Source of the DNA: Psilocybe azurescens
Lineage: Eukaryota; Basidiomycota; Agaricomycetes; Agaricales; Agrocybaceae
Reading direction: 5' to 3'
DNA length: 64,000 bases
Assembly: GCA_023853785.1 (NCBI GenBank)
Contig: JAJIRX010000500.1
Location: 372,001-436,000, forward strand
Shown here: positions 24,860 through 35,421 of the stretch, in pieces
How the letters are laid out: every line of letters begins with the position of its first letter
How positions within the stretch are numbered: the first letter of the stretch is position 1
The notes under the pieces: generated by a model
Told to the model about the DNA's origin: nothing
The model's database searches: none
Seen by the model: only the letters and a program-made list of their open reading frames with translations
Translations under genes and position numbers: made by a program

Positions 24860-25286
24860 CATACCAAGTATTGAATAGTATTATAATAGAGGCTCAAACT
24901 TTTGTCCCAATGATAAGCCATTTTGTTTGATTTATCATTTAATCAATTCTGTTTTATATCACGTGATTTAGCAGTCAGGTTTTAGGTATTAGTGTCTAGT
25001 ATCTACAATAAAATTTTCAGAATTTTATCTCCAGCCATTATTGAGTTATAAACCAATTTATCCAAAAACACAAAACATTGGGACAAAAGTTTGAGCTACT
25101 GTATTCTGGTGTACGGAAAACTGCAAAAAGTGCCTAGAACAGCCTCCTGACCCCATCTAAGATTATTATTTTAGAACACCTCAAATCACAAAATATTTTT
25201 GATGGCATCTCCGGCATCTCCAGCAAGTGGAATCTGGTGTATGCTATTGACACCAGACGTACACTAAAAGTCTACAGGAAGTCATC

Positions 25287-25445
25287 CATTGCACAAAATT
25301 GGCTATAACTTAGTTTTGGTTCAAAAATTATGTTTTTGGACTCATTTTGAAGGGGACAGGTAGAAGAATTTTTACCTGCAACTGTACTTGCGCTATAACT
25401 GGCCATTAACCTGTACAGAATACCCAAACCTGTGCTGTTGCCTAG
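25287..25445 (+). repeat. Dispersed repeat copy 2, right half
   Basis: Continues copy 2 from CATTGCACAAAATTGGC through CCAAACCTGTGCTGTTGCCTA. It matches 16090-16262 of copy 1. Confidence 0.7.
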
Positions 25446-27712
25446 GTTCAAGTTGACTTTATCTTTTTGCATATCTTTTCTTACCATGCAGCTACTGTTT
25501 TCCTGTAATCACCAGGCCCTATGCCCCTTGTCTCATTCCATTATTTTTTAAATATCATGTTGTAGATGTAGTTTATTAAATTAGCCATGTACTTATCTAA
25601 GATTTAATGATGCTATACTCAAAATTTTCAAGAATGCTTTGTGGTAATTTAGAATTTTTAAAAGATTCATAGAGAGCTTCAGAGAAATTTGAAATCTTGC
25701 AAAGACTGCAGAAAGCTTTGAGGAATCAGACTATTTTCAAAGACTACAAGGACATCCTAAACCAGCCTAGAGTGCTAAATGTGCTTTATAAAGGTTGTAA
25801 TTATCTAAGATATTCTCAGGGCAAATCTCTTTTTCCTGATGTAGCTGGATTACATGTCCCCCTTTGCTGTAGCACCTAATAGTCACATGTGACAGCTGCT
25901 GTAGTCCTAGTAGCATCAGTAGATTCTGTGTGTGATTACATAGTCCCAGTAACTGTTATATGTTACTATACAGCTTTGGTAGCCATCATACATAACTACC
26001 AAAATACTGTGGGTGGCGACATATCTGCCACTTGTGTCTATATGTATCTGCAGTATTTTACACTGTCCCACAGGTACTGGTTGTTACTTTCTAGATTTAT
26101 CAGAAATTTTCTGAGTTGGTCCCACTTGGAATCTAGTCAGAATTGCTCAGAATGTACATACTCAGTTCACAAGAGAATGCTAATGCATTAAAGTCACATG
26201 ATATGTGTAATAAATGTGGAATGATAAAATATACTCAACAGGAATTGGGCCAACAGCTTTACTTGTATTGTGGGCCGAGGCTTTGCCCGGCATTACGAGT
26301 CCTTTTTATTTTTACACTGTATTCTTTGAGTCTCAGCATTGGAAATTATAGTATTTGTACCAGAACCTAAAGAAAAATATATTATATAATTGTTATTTCT
26401 TATATTATCAATGGTACTAAATTGTTGAATCCACCTCTGTCAGCCTTAGATCCAAACAGAACATCAAACTTACATAAAGGGAATAAATCAAATGGTCAAA
26501 TGAGGAGTTGAACAGCAGACAGTCATAGGTGTGTCCAAAGAATGTGATTAGTTTGGTGGGATATATTTTATGAACTATACATCTTAACAAAGGGAAAAAT
26601 TAGTAAGTGGGGAATGAGTTAGAGAGGAATTAGCAAAAGTGATGTAAGTAATTGATGTGTGTAAGTGAAAGAGTTGAACTCTGAATCACACAGAGAACAC
26701 AATTCAGAGTGCATGCAAAGCTTATCAGATGGGCTCATGAACTACCATTGTGAATAAAAGAATTGAATTCTTGAGTAAATTTAAGTGATTTCTTCTTTTT
26801 CTCCAGCAATAACTCTTTGTTACAATACTACTTGCTTCAATTTCAAACAGCTCTATACACTTTCATGTGTTCTACTGAGCAAGAGAATTCTCAGACTAAA
26901 GATAAGAGTTCTATTATGCAATAATAGGATTCTATTAAACATTGGCTCAGTTTTTTGCAGCATTGGCTGCTTCTTTATTGCAATATCTGGAGAATTTTAA
27001 AACATTTTGAACTTCAGGTTAGTAGAGTTTTTCAATATATTCCTACCACACTGACAGGCAGCCAATGCATCCTCATACACACCACATTTTCTGTTGACAC
27101 CATTGCTGTCTCTTTCTGTATTTTGGCTCCATCACTATAGCAGTCATTGACTTAGAAAAGAAACAGACTTGTTATTGATTGTAGTTGTCCTTGGCAAATG
27201 GTATCATTAGTAGAGACATAATACATTAAAGTTACAGATCACAGCAATAGGACTATACAGATTTCAAAATATGCTGAAACACTAACAAATATTCTTGTTA
27301 GGCACAACCAAACATTACAGAAAGAAATAGTCTACCCGCCAAAATGTCTATTCAATTATTGGAGTGAACAATATATCAAAGTCCAAAGAACAGAAAAAAA
27401 GGATACAAAACAGATACAAGATACTATAGAATATAAAAAATATAGTCAAATACTGAGGACATAATATCAAGTTTGAATACACCAAGTTTCATTGTTCACA
27501 GTAAGGAAGAGGTTAAAAGAAGAAAAACAAAGGTGTCATATAATATAGCAACATATACATGACAGAATCACAAACAATACAAACATCAAGACAACAACCA
27601 CAGTCCATAGACCCCAGCTATGACTTGATAGAGGCCAAGGCCACATCGGAGCAGGTGTACACAGATGCACAGCACAATGTGAAGACATTGTTGACAGGAT
27701 GACAACTACCAC
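25446..27712. other. AT-rich non-coding repeat-island sequence
   Basis: No frame here has recognisable protein motifs. There is a GC-rich hairpin near 26268-26288 and scattered A/T runs. I cannot assign the stretch to a repeat family. Confidence 0.5.
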
Positions 27713-28027
27713 ATGGTGTTTGTCAAGCAACTGCATTCATGGCATGTAACAAGAAAACTAAAGATGATAAAAAGATACTCACCACATAACAGCATGAAAC
27801 ATGTCAAACCAGTGGCATTTAAGACTGGAGACATAGTATGGGTCACTATGTCCTTTGTAGCATATGTGAACAAGGACAATACTGCATCAATAAACATTGT
27901 GCTGAAGGCATTGACATTGATAGAAGAGAAGATAGGCAACTTCTATGGCCTCACATTGAAACAAATTGTATTGCTATACAATGATATCAAAACAAATCCA
28001 ATCAGAAACATGAAGCAGACTCACTGA
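27713..28027 (+). CDS. Hypothetical repeat-associated ORF
   Basis: 104-codon frame with VAFKTGDIVWVTMSFVAY followed by NIVLKALTLIEEKIG. The pattern GDIV...SFVAY...VLKALT resembles, from memory, uncharacterised basidiomycete proteins that occur near transposons. It is interrupted about 120 bp downstream by the solo LTR. No function can be given and it could be a relic. Confidence 0.3.
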   Translation: MVFVKQLHSWHVTRKLKMIKRYSPHNSMKHVKPVAFKTGDIVWVTMSFVAYVNKDNTASINIVLKALTLIEEKIGNFYGLTLKQIVLLYNDIKTNPIRNMKQTH

Positions 28028-28145
28028 AGACAATGCAGAAGATCATCATCATCAAAGAAAGAGAGTATTTGATGAAGAGAAGAACATGTACCACAGCATG
28101 GAACACATGTTCATCAGCAGCTGAACAGTGCCCATATAGGCAACA

Positions 28146-28622
28146 TGTTCACGATCTCAAGTTAGAATCATGCAGTGTGCGTAATCTAACCACCAATCAT
28201 TTACAAGAACAAGTTCAAGTTTGAGTTGAGCAGGTTAAGCAGGTTGGATTCTCAAGAACTAGCTAAAGAATACAGTGGATCCCTCCTCATATAAATACTA
28301 CGAACTGTACAGCTAGTTGAAGCGAGATTGAATGTTCATCAGCAGATGTATATAAGAATAGAGGAAACAGATCAAGCATTGAATGTTCATCAGCAGATGT
28401 ATATAAGAATAGAGGAAACAGATCAAGCGTTCATCAAGAGATGTATCATAAAAGATGGAAGTGAAAGTCCATCAGAGATAAGATGGAGTTTGGTAGAATG
28501 ATAGAAAGCAAGTTCATCAGAACATACGATGATGTATCAATGATGTGAAAGATGACAAAGAAAAGGAAAGGAAAAGAAAAAAAGAAAAAGGAAAAGGAAA
28601 AAGAAAAAGACTTGTCGTAACA
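28146..28622 (-). repeat. Solo LTR related to the gypsy element
   Basis: 477 bp from TGTTCACGATC to CTTGTCGTAACA, flanked by the direct repeat CAACA (28141-28145 and 28623-28627). It shares with the full element the AAGAACTAGCTAAAGAATAC block, the TATAAATACTA box, the TTCATCAGCAGATGTATATA block and the AAAAGG purine tract. A roughly 53-bp unit beginning GAATGTTCATCAGCAGATG is tandemly duplicated (about 28327-28432). Its right end stops at a point that is internal in the full-length LTRs, so it belongs to a shorter subfamily. Confidence 0.85.
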
Positions 28623-28627
28623 CAACA

Positions 28628-29590
28628 CATGTCAACTATTACAATCAATATTACATATTTGACATGTAGCACTACATATAATTTAATGTGCATATAGCAC
28701 TATTGTTATAGTATATTTGCATTCTGTAGATCCCTTTGCCCTCGTTCCAAAATTCCAGCTCAAGACTGTTTCATTCTCTTCTCTTAAAGAACTGACCAAA
28801 TCGGCTGTACAATACACATTTAGGTAGTTAATTAATCCATCTAGATAGCGGACACTTTCTTTTTCTTGAAATTACATGTGATTTCCTCTTTAAATATGAA
28901 TAGCAAGATTGCAGAAGGAAGCAATGCCTGTTTAAGCATCTCCAATAACTGAGCATTGCAGAGTCCACTTAGAATAAAACAAGCATCAGTCCTTGGCCAG
29001 ATAACAAACTAGTAGTGTAGAACTTTACAGAATATGCTTGACAGTTGTAGAAATACTTTCCTGTATTTAAGAGAGTTCAAATGAGGCCAGAAGAATCTTA
29101 ACTCATTTTACTACCCATTCTTTGTGTGAACTTTCACAAGATATTCATAAAACTTGAACTCATTAAAGTCTCAAGCTTCTGAACCACAAATTGCACAAAA
29201 CATTACACTTACAGCTGAATCACCCTCTGAAGGACCACCTTTATTTTTACTACTCAATCTATTTCCTAGGTCTAGAGATACCCATTATGCTACTAGATAT
29301 CTTACTTAGGATAAATTCAATCTTATCTAAGTGTTCAGATACATCTTAAAGCATGTATTCAAGGATCAATACACCAATCATTATATAAGCCATAACAACT
29401 ATAGACTTGGAATGAGACTTACAAATACTATTTTTTTGTAGACAGTAGCAGTAAATAATACTATCAATATACACAGAAGCCAGTTATACATGTAAGGACT
29501 ATATGAAATTATTGACAGATGACACAAGAGACTAATAATATGTTGCACCAAAAACACTGCTAAACTGTAGTCAGATCAAACAGCTACTTG
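28628..29590. other. AT-rich non-coding repeat-island sequence
   Basis: No coding or RNA feature is recognisable. Confidence 0.5.
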
Positions 29591-29845
29591 GCATTACAAA
29601 AAGTGACTGAGCACCATGTGATTTTATATTCACAATGGATATTCATGTTAAGGCTATTTTAAAAACAAAGGATGGTCATATACCTTTCTAAATTTGCTGA
29701 AGCACTCATGTATATATATTCTTTATTATCTATAATTTTTGAAGTTCTACATTTCCTTGTTCACTCAAAATTGTGAGTGAACAAACATGTCAATGAAGAG
29801 TTTTAATATGTATGTCATGCAGTGCTCAGTCACTTTTTGTAATGC
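29591..29845. repeat. Perfect 24-nt inverted repeat with 207-bp spacer
   Basis: GCATTACAAAAAGTGACTGAGCAC at 29591-29614 is matched exactly in inverse at 29822-29845. A second small inverted pair (TGTTCACTCA and TGAGTGAACA, about 29757-29785) lies inside. No target duplication or transposase is seen, so the class is open. Confidence 0.7.
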
Positions 29846-31480
29846 TGAGTAAGGATATACACTATATAGGACTGCATATCAACACCAACAAGAGTATAAA
29901 ACTGTAGAAAGACATGCAGGAAAATAAGCAGACATATCCCAAGGGCAATGGGGAGACAACAATGATGGGGGAAGGAAAGAGAAAGAAAGAAACAGATTTC
30001 CCTCATGTGTCTGTATAGCCCCACGCTGCAAAAAATATTCGGAGTCAACCGAGCGACTACAATCACCACGTGCAATACAATCCATAAAAGAAAAATGTTT
30101 GAGCCTAAGGCTATATCCTCGTGCCACCAATAGAAGCGGAAATAACCGAGCGGCCAAATATGACCAGATTTAAATATAAATATCACGTGAAAACATTAAC
30201 TAAAGAGGAAATACTTTTGGGCCTTCTATCCCCTTCTGATCTCCCAATCAATCAATTTGTCAACATCAGCCAATCAGCGATTATAACACATGCCGCCAAA
30301 AAAATTTAATATATTATTATTTATCGTTATCGTATCATATCGGTCTGTCGGATAACACGTGCTTAATGTTACAAGGTCACATCACGTTATAAAATAAATC
30401 ACGTTATCGAAGATAGATTTTGTGACAACAGCAGGGGTCCCTGGTTAAAGAACGAGTCTATTACTACGTAATAGGACTCGTAACATAATAATTCTATACA
30501 TATTCTACTAAGTGCACCATCACTGCTTGTGCTATCCACCACATTTAATGAATTATATACTATTGTTTTCAACACCAATAGTATATTCTGACACTTTCTC
30601 TCAAGCTATACCCACATATTATATATCAAAATAATCAGAAATTTGAGGGCAATGTGTCTGCAATTAAATCATCATGTGAATATTAGGTCAGCATGTTTTC
30701 TGCTTGGTACATGTGGGACAGTATAAAGACCTCCTTCAAACTGGCCAGTAATTTATTATGATTATATCTTATAGTTTGTAACTAACTTTTTTTCCTGACC
30801 AACCTTTTCAGGTGTGTCTTAAATCATGGTTCTCTCTGCCTGCTGTGTAGGCCTCTATAGCCCATGGCTGCTCATGAATTGAGTGGACTGAGCACAGTGA
30901 AAATGATTTATAAAGCATATTGAGCATATTTGTAAGAGGTCTTTCCAACCTCTGACAGCAGAGAGGTGGAAATCAAAGCTTTGCAGTTAACCTCTTTACA
31001 GAAGTTGAATAAAAATGTGTTTAACAAGACAGAGGAGTTCATTATCTGTCAATTTTGTACACAGGATGCTGCCTTCCATTTTTGTTGACTGAGCCTGTAC
31101 ATGACACATGAGGAGTTTCACTTGATGATGATTCAATATCATTATATTTGTTTTTGTCTCACCCCATTGTGCCACAGTATATACATTTTCATTATGACTG
31201 CATTTTTTTTTACATTGTATCTATAACTTTTCAAAGCCATATATTTCTTGCTTTAATTCTCATTACATGTGTGTGTCATGTGTGAAATTTTGGTTGAACT
31301 ATTCTTTGAGGTAAGTATGATTTAATTTAAAGTAAGAAGTTATCACTATATAACCCAACTAAGCTGAAATTGTTTATTGCATAATCTATATAGCCTATAT
31401 AACACTTATGTGGAAGTACTGGTTATTGGTAGCATAGACTATCAGCTATATGGTGCTGGTAGCATTGACTAGAGTCTACA
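29846..31480. other. AT-rich non-coding repeat-island sequence
   Basis: Contains several CACGTG hexamers (30067, 30183 region, 30356) and a near-palindrome at 30452-30481. No gene is supported. Confidence 0.45.
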
Positions 31481-31705
31481 TAGAGCTACAGAAGCTATGT
31501 GGCTCAGAGTGTGAGCTACTGAGTACTCAGTAGACCTGTGCCAGAGCTACTGGGCTCTATGTGCCTCAGGACTACCAAGTGCTACTGGAGCTATTAGAGC
31601 TCAGAGCGTGAGCTACTGAGTACCCAGCAAATCTGTGCCAGAACTACTGGGCTCTATATAGATGTGCACCAGAACTACTGAGTGCTACTGGAGCTACTGG
31701 AGCTA
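31481..31705 (+). repeat. Degenerate tandem repeat rich in GAGCTACTG
   Basis: About two copies of a 110-bp unit (landmarks GTGAGCTACTGAGTAC, CTGTGCCAGA(G/A)CTACTGGGCTCTAT), followed by short GAGCTACTG repeats. It looks like a decayed minisatellite. Confidence 0.6.
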
Positions 31706-32218
31706 CTGCAAAGGGCAATTTCTACCTGTGCTACATAGTTTACATGATGATATTCTACTGAGCATTTTTTTTCCTGATGTGTCTCATGTGTCTAAGCAAT
31801 GTTTTTGATCAGTATTCTCTGCTTTTTGTCATTTATAGTACTCTTTCATGCCTGCTGTAAGCCATGTGACTGTATTATATAAGTGGCAAAATATCATGAT
31901 CCAAAATTTGAACTTGTTTTCTGATATTGTCAAAGTGATTATTAGAGCATTTAGGGGTTTTGGTTTTACAAAAACTTTGACAAAATCTCAAGAAGAAATC
32001 TATATTTTTAAACAAAAACCTGAGATCTATAGCTCTACATATTGTCTACAATCTCTAGGCAGCAAATTATTGATTATGTTTGTGTTGTGGTCATTAATGA
32101 GCTCAACATTAAGGCTGACTTTGGATTACATAAGCTGGTTGGTTCCTGTTGGCCTCAATCTTACTGCTCTGAGACATCAGATTTTGGCATCCTGACATCA
32201 CTTTTTTACCCTTAAAAT
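31706..32218. other. Non-coding repeat-island sequence
   Basis: An open frame of 115 codons (31848-32195) has no recognisable domain and no supporting context. I do not call it. Confidence 0.4.
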
Positions 32219-32393
32219 CCTTGCAGTTCAAACTGGTTCAAACCATAATGATAGCTGCCAAATCTTGAACTGAACCACAGGTTCAGTTCACCCATTTTTC
32301 AGAACCCTGAACCAAACTTCAGGTTCAGTTCTGGATGGTTCAGGTTTGATTCAGGTTCAAACCAAAGTTCAGAACTGAACTTATCCATCACTA
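32219..32393. repeat. Subterminal GGTTCA-repeat block ending in a hAT-like terminus
   Basis: A dense array of GGTTCA/TGAACC motifs in both orientations ends ...TTATCCATCACTA. Read from that end it starts TAGTGATGGATAAG, like the terminal and subterminal regions of hAT elements. I found no matching left end, so it is either one end or a truncated MITE. Confidence 0.4.
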
Positions 32394-32841
32394 AGTGTGT
32401 TGAATACAAAGGGGTGGCAGAATGTGGAAGTTGTACCAACACTCACATCTTTTTTTTTTCAGGCAAGCCAGGTACCCTCCTCCTGCCTAATATGGTATGC
32501 TTTCCACAAAATTTTTTTCTGTAGATATGTGTTTTCTTGTGACTTTTTGAGTGTTTTATAAGAAAGATAATATACCATGTCATTCTGGAATCTGTTATTT
32601 GTTGTCCAAACCAAGGTATCAAGGGTAAAAAAATTGCAAGGGGCCAGAAAAGATTCAATTTTTTTACATAGACAAAAAGACAATATTCACAAGTATACAG
32701 TAGCAATTACAGGTCTAGAATGCTCTCAGAACCATTGAAATTACTGTTGAAGCCAGAGGTGAGGTCTTTGAAGCTACAATGGTTCCAAAGCAAAAATAGC
32801 AAAGTCACAACTTTTTTCAGCAGCCAGCTGGACCCCCCACC

Positions 32842-33389
32842 TAGTGTGGATGGCAATACTCCCGGAGCATTCGCCATTCGCCCGGCGAGCGATACCCCTG
32901 GGCGTGGGAAAGTGGCGATACTTGGCGATTGGCGAAACTCATTATTACGTAAACTTTGAGATAGTCTTTGTTGTTTTTGAGCATATCGAAGTAGAAACAA
33001 AGCAAAAACCATTAAATAAATATGTTTATGCTACATAACTGGTATACTGTCTGGACAGTACAGGCATTACACATCTTGCCGACTTTTGAAGTACTCGAGA
33101 ATAAAGTCGTCTGCTGGGTGCCACAGCCACCACAAGACGGCATGTCGGCGGAGCGTATCAAGGGAATTTCAACAAAATCAAGACGCGGACCGGCTTCTTG
33201 TCGGCATATAGCGGAGTTCGATGTGTTTGATGGAAACCACTGATGAACGATCACAAGACAAACACAAATATTTAATATTTGTCGCCACCTTTCGCCAGGC
33301 TGTTTTGGCCGGCGAGTATCGCTCATGTGGCGATCGCCACCTGGCGATCGCCGGCGAGGCGAAATGGCGACGTTTTGCCAACAACACTA
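32842..33389. mobile_element. Non-autonomous hAT-type element (MITE) with GGCGA subterminal arrays
   Basis: Flanked by a perfect 8-bp direct repeat CCCCCACC (32834-32841, 33390-33397). The ends are imperfect inverted repeats starting TAGTGT(G/T)G(A/T)TGGCAA. Both subterminal regions (32866-32935 and 33288-33373) are packed with GGCGA/TCGCC motifs, and the middle is AT-rich. An 8-bp duplication plus subterminal motif arrays fits the hAT superfamily. No transposase is encoded. Confidence 0.75.
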
Positions 33390-33460
33390 CCCCCACCCTA
33401 TGTTTGGGATCCATGTTCTGCCACCCCCTTGGTTGAATATTGAACTCCCTATCTATCACT

Positions 33461-33532
33461 GACTGTGTAGCTCAGTGGTAGAGCACCAGCATATATAGCT
33501 GGAGGTCATTGGTTCAATTCCATTCCCAGTCA
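33461..33532 (+). tRNA. tRNA-like gene or tRNA-derived pseudogene, anticodon loop ATATATA
   Basis: A cloverleaf folds. The acceptor stem is GACTGTG/CCCAGTC with one mismatch, the D arm GCTC/GAGC, the anticodon stem CCAGC/GCTGG with a 7-nt loop, and the T arm ATTGG/CCATT with one mismatch around TTCAATT. Both internal promoter boxes are present (TAGCTCAGTGG and GGTTCAATTCC). The anticodon would be AUA (Tyr UAU codon), which is not normally used because eukaryotic tRNA-Tyr carries GUA and an intron. With two stem mismatches and a repeat-island location, a pseudogene or SINE head is more likely than a working tRNA. Confidence 0.45.
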
Positions 33533-33891
33533 TATCTATTCCAAGGTCACTTGATCAGTGATTCCTAACAAAGTGTACATATGTGTGAGCTCTATGAGGA
33601 CCCCAAACATATATATAATAGTTTTTCATTAAAAGAGAATATGGTTTTTACAAGTATGAAATGAGCATAATACATATTCAAACTGGCCGGGAGTGTTTAT
33701 TGACAATTTATTGAAGCAATGTTGAAAGTCTGAAACTTTGGCGGATGGAAAATGATTAGTAACCATCACTCACGTGTTTGCGAAGGAATTGTTGGGTCAA
33801 TAGCATTCACTCTCCTGATTACCTATACCACTTCTCCAACATATCCCTCGTCTTCCGGCACGAGAGGAATGCTGAACAGAGGTCATCTTTC

Positions 33892-35095
33892 ATGCTTCCA
33901 TCACCTTCAGTATCCAGATATCAACGCAGGGCCCGCTTGGATACCTCCCCTCTCAAAAAACTCCTGGAAACGTTGACCAGGCGGTCAAGATTGACAAACC
34001 TCGGGGTCTTCTTGCTAACTGGTTTATGTGCTCTTTCACTCTTCTTTAACCTGCTATATTGGACATCCAACTCATCTATCGGTTCAACTCAATATCGCAA
34101 TCGAGCCTCTCTCTTGGCAGTTAACCGCCCGGAGTCGCGAACGTTCCTCGACCATCTAATTGTGGTTCCTTGTCATGCCATCTGGAAGGGAGCTTCCCAT
34201 TCTTGGTTAGATGAAAAGGATTGGTACTTGGAATCATATCAAACTGGACCGGGTCGTGTGCAAGCTTTCTATGAACATATTTCAAAAGGTATGCTTTTGG
34301 GATAACCTTTTCATCCCACTTGCTCCAACTTCATCGCATGTTCGACAGTGTACAATTCGCTAAAGAGGACCCTCGCTCACTTCTTGTCTTTTCTGGGTGC
34401 GTCACCCTCACATCTGTATACCGCAGTTCATCTAAATCGCTCTAAAGGGGTCAAACCAAGTCCGTCTCTTCGACCACTGAGGCAGAATCATATCTGCGAC
34501 TCGCACAGACGGCTGGCATACTGTCGAAAGGCTTTGCACAGTCGTTATCATCTGCCGAGATGAGGACAACAACCGAAAACTATGCGATGGACTCCTACCA
34601 AAATCTTCTCTTTTCGATTGCTCGCTTCCACGAATTTACAGGGCACTTCCCGACCAAGATTACAGTCATCGGTTATGAATTCAAACGTCGAAGATTTACA
34701 GAACTCCATAGGAAAGCCATAGCATGGCCTCAGAACAAGTTCAATTACGTTGGCGTAGATCCAAACCATGATGGCAGCGGTACGAACGCAATTGCGGGCG
34801 AGGTTCGCTTATTTTTAAATCCTCTATTCAAATCTCATCAGTGAATTTATTTTCGCAGAGACAAAATGGCTACCTTCCATATAGCGTTGACTTATATGGG
34901 TGCCATTCCGTTCTAATTAACAAGCGTCGCTTACGAAATCCCTTTTCAAGATTTCACCCTTACCACACATCGTCTCCGGAAATTGCTCCGTTGCTTGATT
35001 GGTGTCCCGGTGATTCTGAAGGAGGGGAAGACGCCCTATTCGAGGGAGATCTTCCGTGGGACCGAATTCGACACACAATCTCTCGCGACGCTTGA
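33892..35095 (+). CDS. DUF218-family type II membrane protein
   Basis: ATG 33892 opens a basic N-terminus and one transmembrane segment (FLLTGLCALSLFFNLLYW), then a DUF218-like domain: LDHLIVVPCHAIWKG, the turn FAKEDPRSLLVFSGG, STTEAESYLRLA, MDSYQNLLFSIARFHEFTG, ITVIGYEFKRRRFTELHRKA, YVGVDPNHDG and the C-terminal block FARFHPY-like (FSRFHPYHTSSPEI). Four exons: 33892-34288, 34349-34396, 34448-34802, 34859-35095. DUF218 proteins are predicted membrane-associated enzymes; the fungal branch has no settled function. The exon 1 donor AAAAGG (34284-34289) lacks one base needed for frame continuity. It is the first ordinary gene right of the repeat island. Confidence 0.85.
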
Positions 35096-35421
35096 TTTCA
35101 GCACACGCTGTTGTCATCTCATCACACTATATCCCCTTGTGCTTTTTTTGATAGAATTCATGTAGAAGTCCCACCACAATATATATAAACGGGACCCATA
35201 GGATCCCCTCCAGATAATTATATTTATACTAAGATAATATTTATTTCCAAACAGTTTCATTTCAATATGAACGAATTCCGGAAAATAAAAAAGACGCCAG
35301 TTGACCTACTGATCTGCCCAAAACTAAACAGAATAAATAGAGATTGGAATAACGTATATCTGAGATCGTAAATGTACAATCACAATTAGACCTTGAGGGT
35401 GTCAACCTCAATATTCAAAGT
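35096..35421. other. Convergent intergenic spacer
   Basis: Separates the DUF218 gene (+) and the membrane-protein gene (-). AT-rich, with no coding signal. Confidence 0.5.

Larger units (their letters stand above)
17215..25101 (+). mobile_element. Tc1/mariner element with long TIRs, interrupted by the gypsy element
   Basis: The ends read CAGTAGCTCAAACTTTT (17215) and the reverse complement of the same (ending 25101), each flanked by TA. The inverted repeats run about 190 bp, to GACAAAAGTTTGAGCCTCTA at about 17410 on the left and 24890 on the right. The left arm lacks about 20 bp that the right arm has after CTCAAACTTTT. Between them lies only the N-terminal part of a transposase, then the retrotransposon at 17883-24859. 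With the retroelement and its duplication removed the element is about 900 bp and lacks the DDE catalytic part, so it was already defective. Confidence 0.8.
16771..25286. mobile_element. DNA-transposon-like TIR element, host of the nested Tc1 and gypsy insertions
   Basis: The left end GATGACTTCCCATAGACTTT (16771) and the right end, read in reverse complement from 25286 (GATGACTTCCTGTAGACTTT), form imperfect terminal inverted repeats about 42 bp long. They are flanked by the direct repeat CATTG (16766-16770 and 25287-25291). Because of base ambiguity the ends can also be read as GGATGACTTCC with a 3-bp duplication ATT, the Harbinger pattern. Without later insertions the element would be about 630 bp with no coding frame, so it is non-autonomous. 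The other repeat copy (16087-16110) shows the uninterrupted site. Confidence 0.65.

Noticed and set aside
26268..26300. GC hairpin GGGCCGAGGCTTTGCCCGG resembling a Helitron 3' end
   Set aside because: The sequence after it reads CATTACGAGT, lacking the CTRR terminus, and no Rep/helicase or 5' TC end was found.
31848..32195. 115-codon frame in the repeat island
   Set aside because: No recognisable motif and no neighbouring coding signal.
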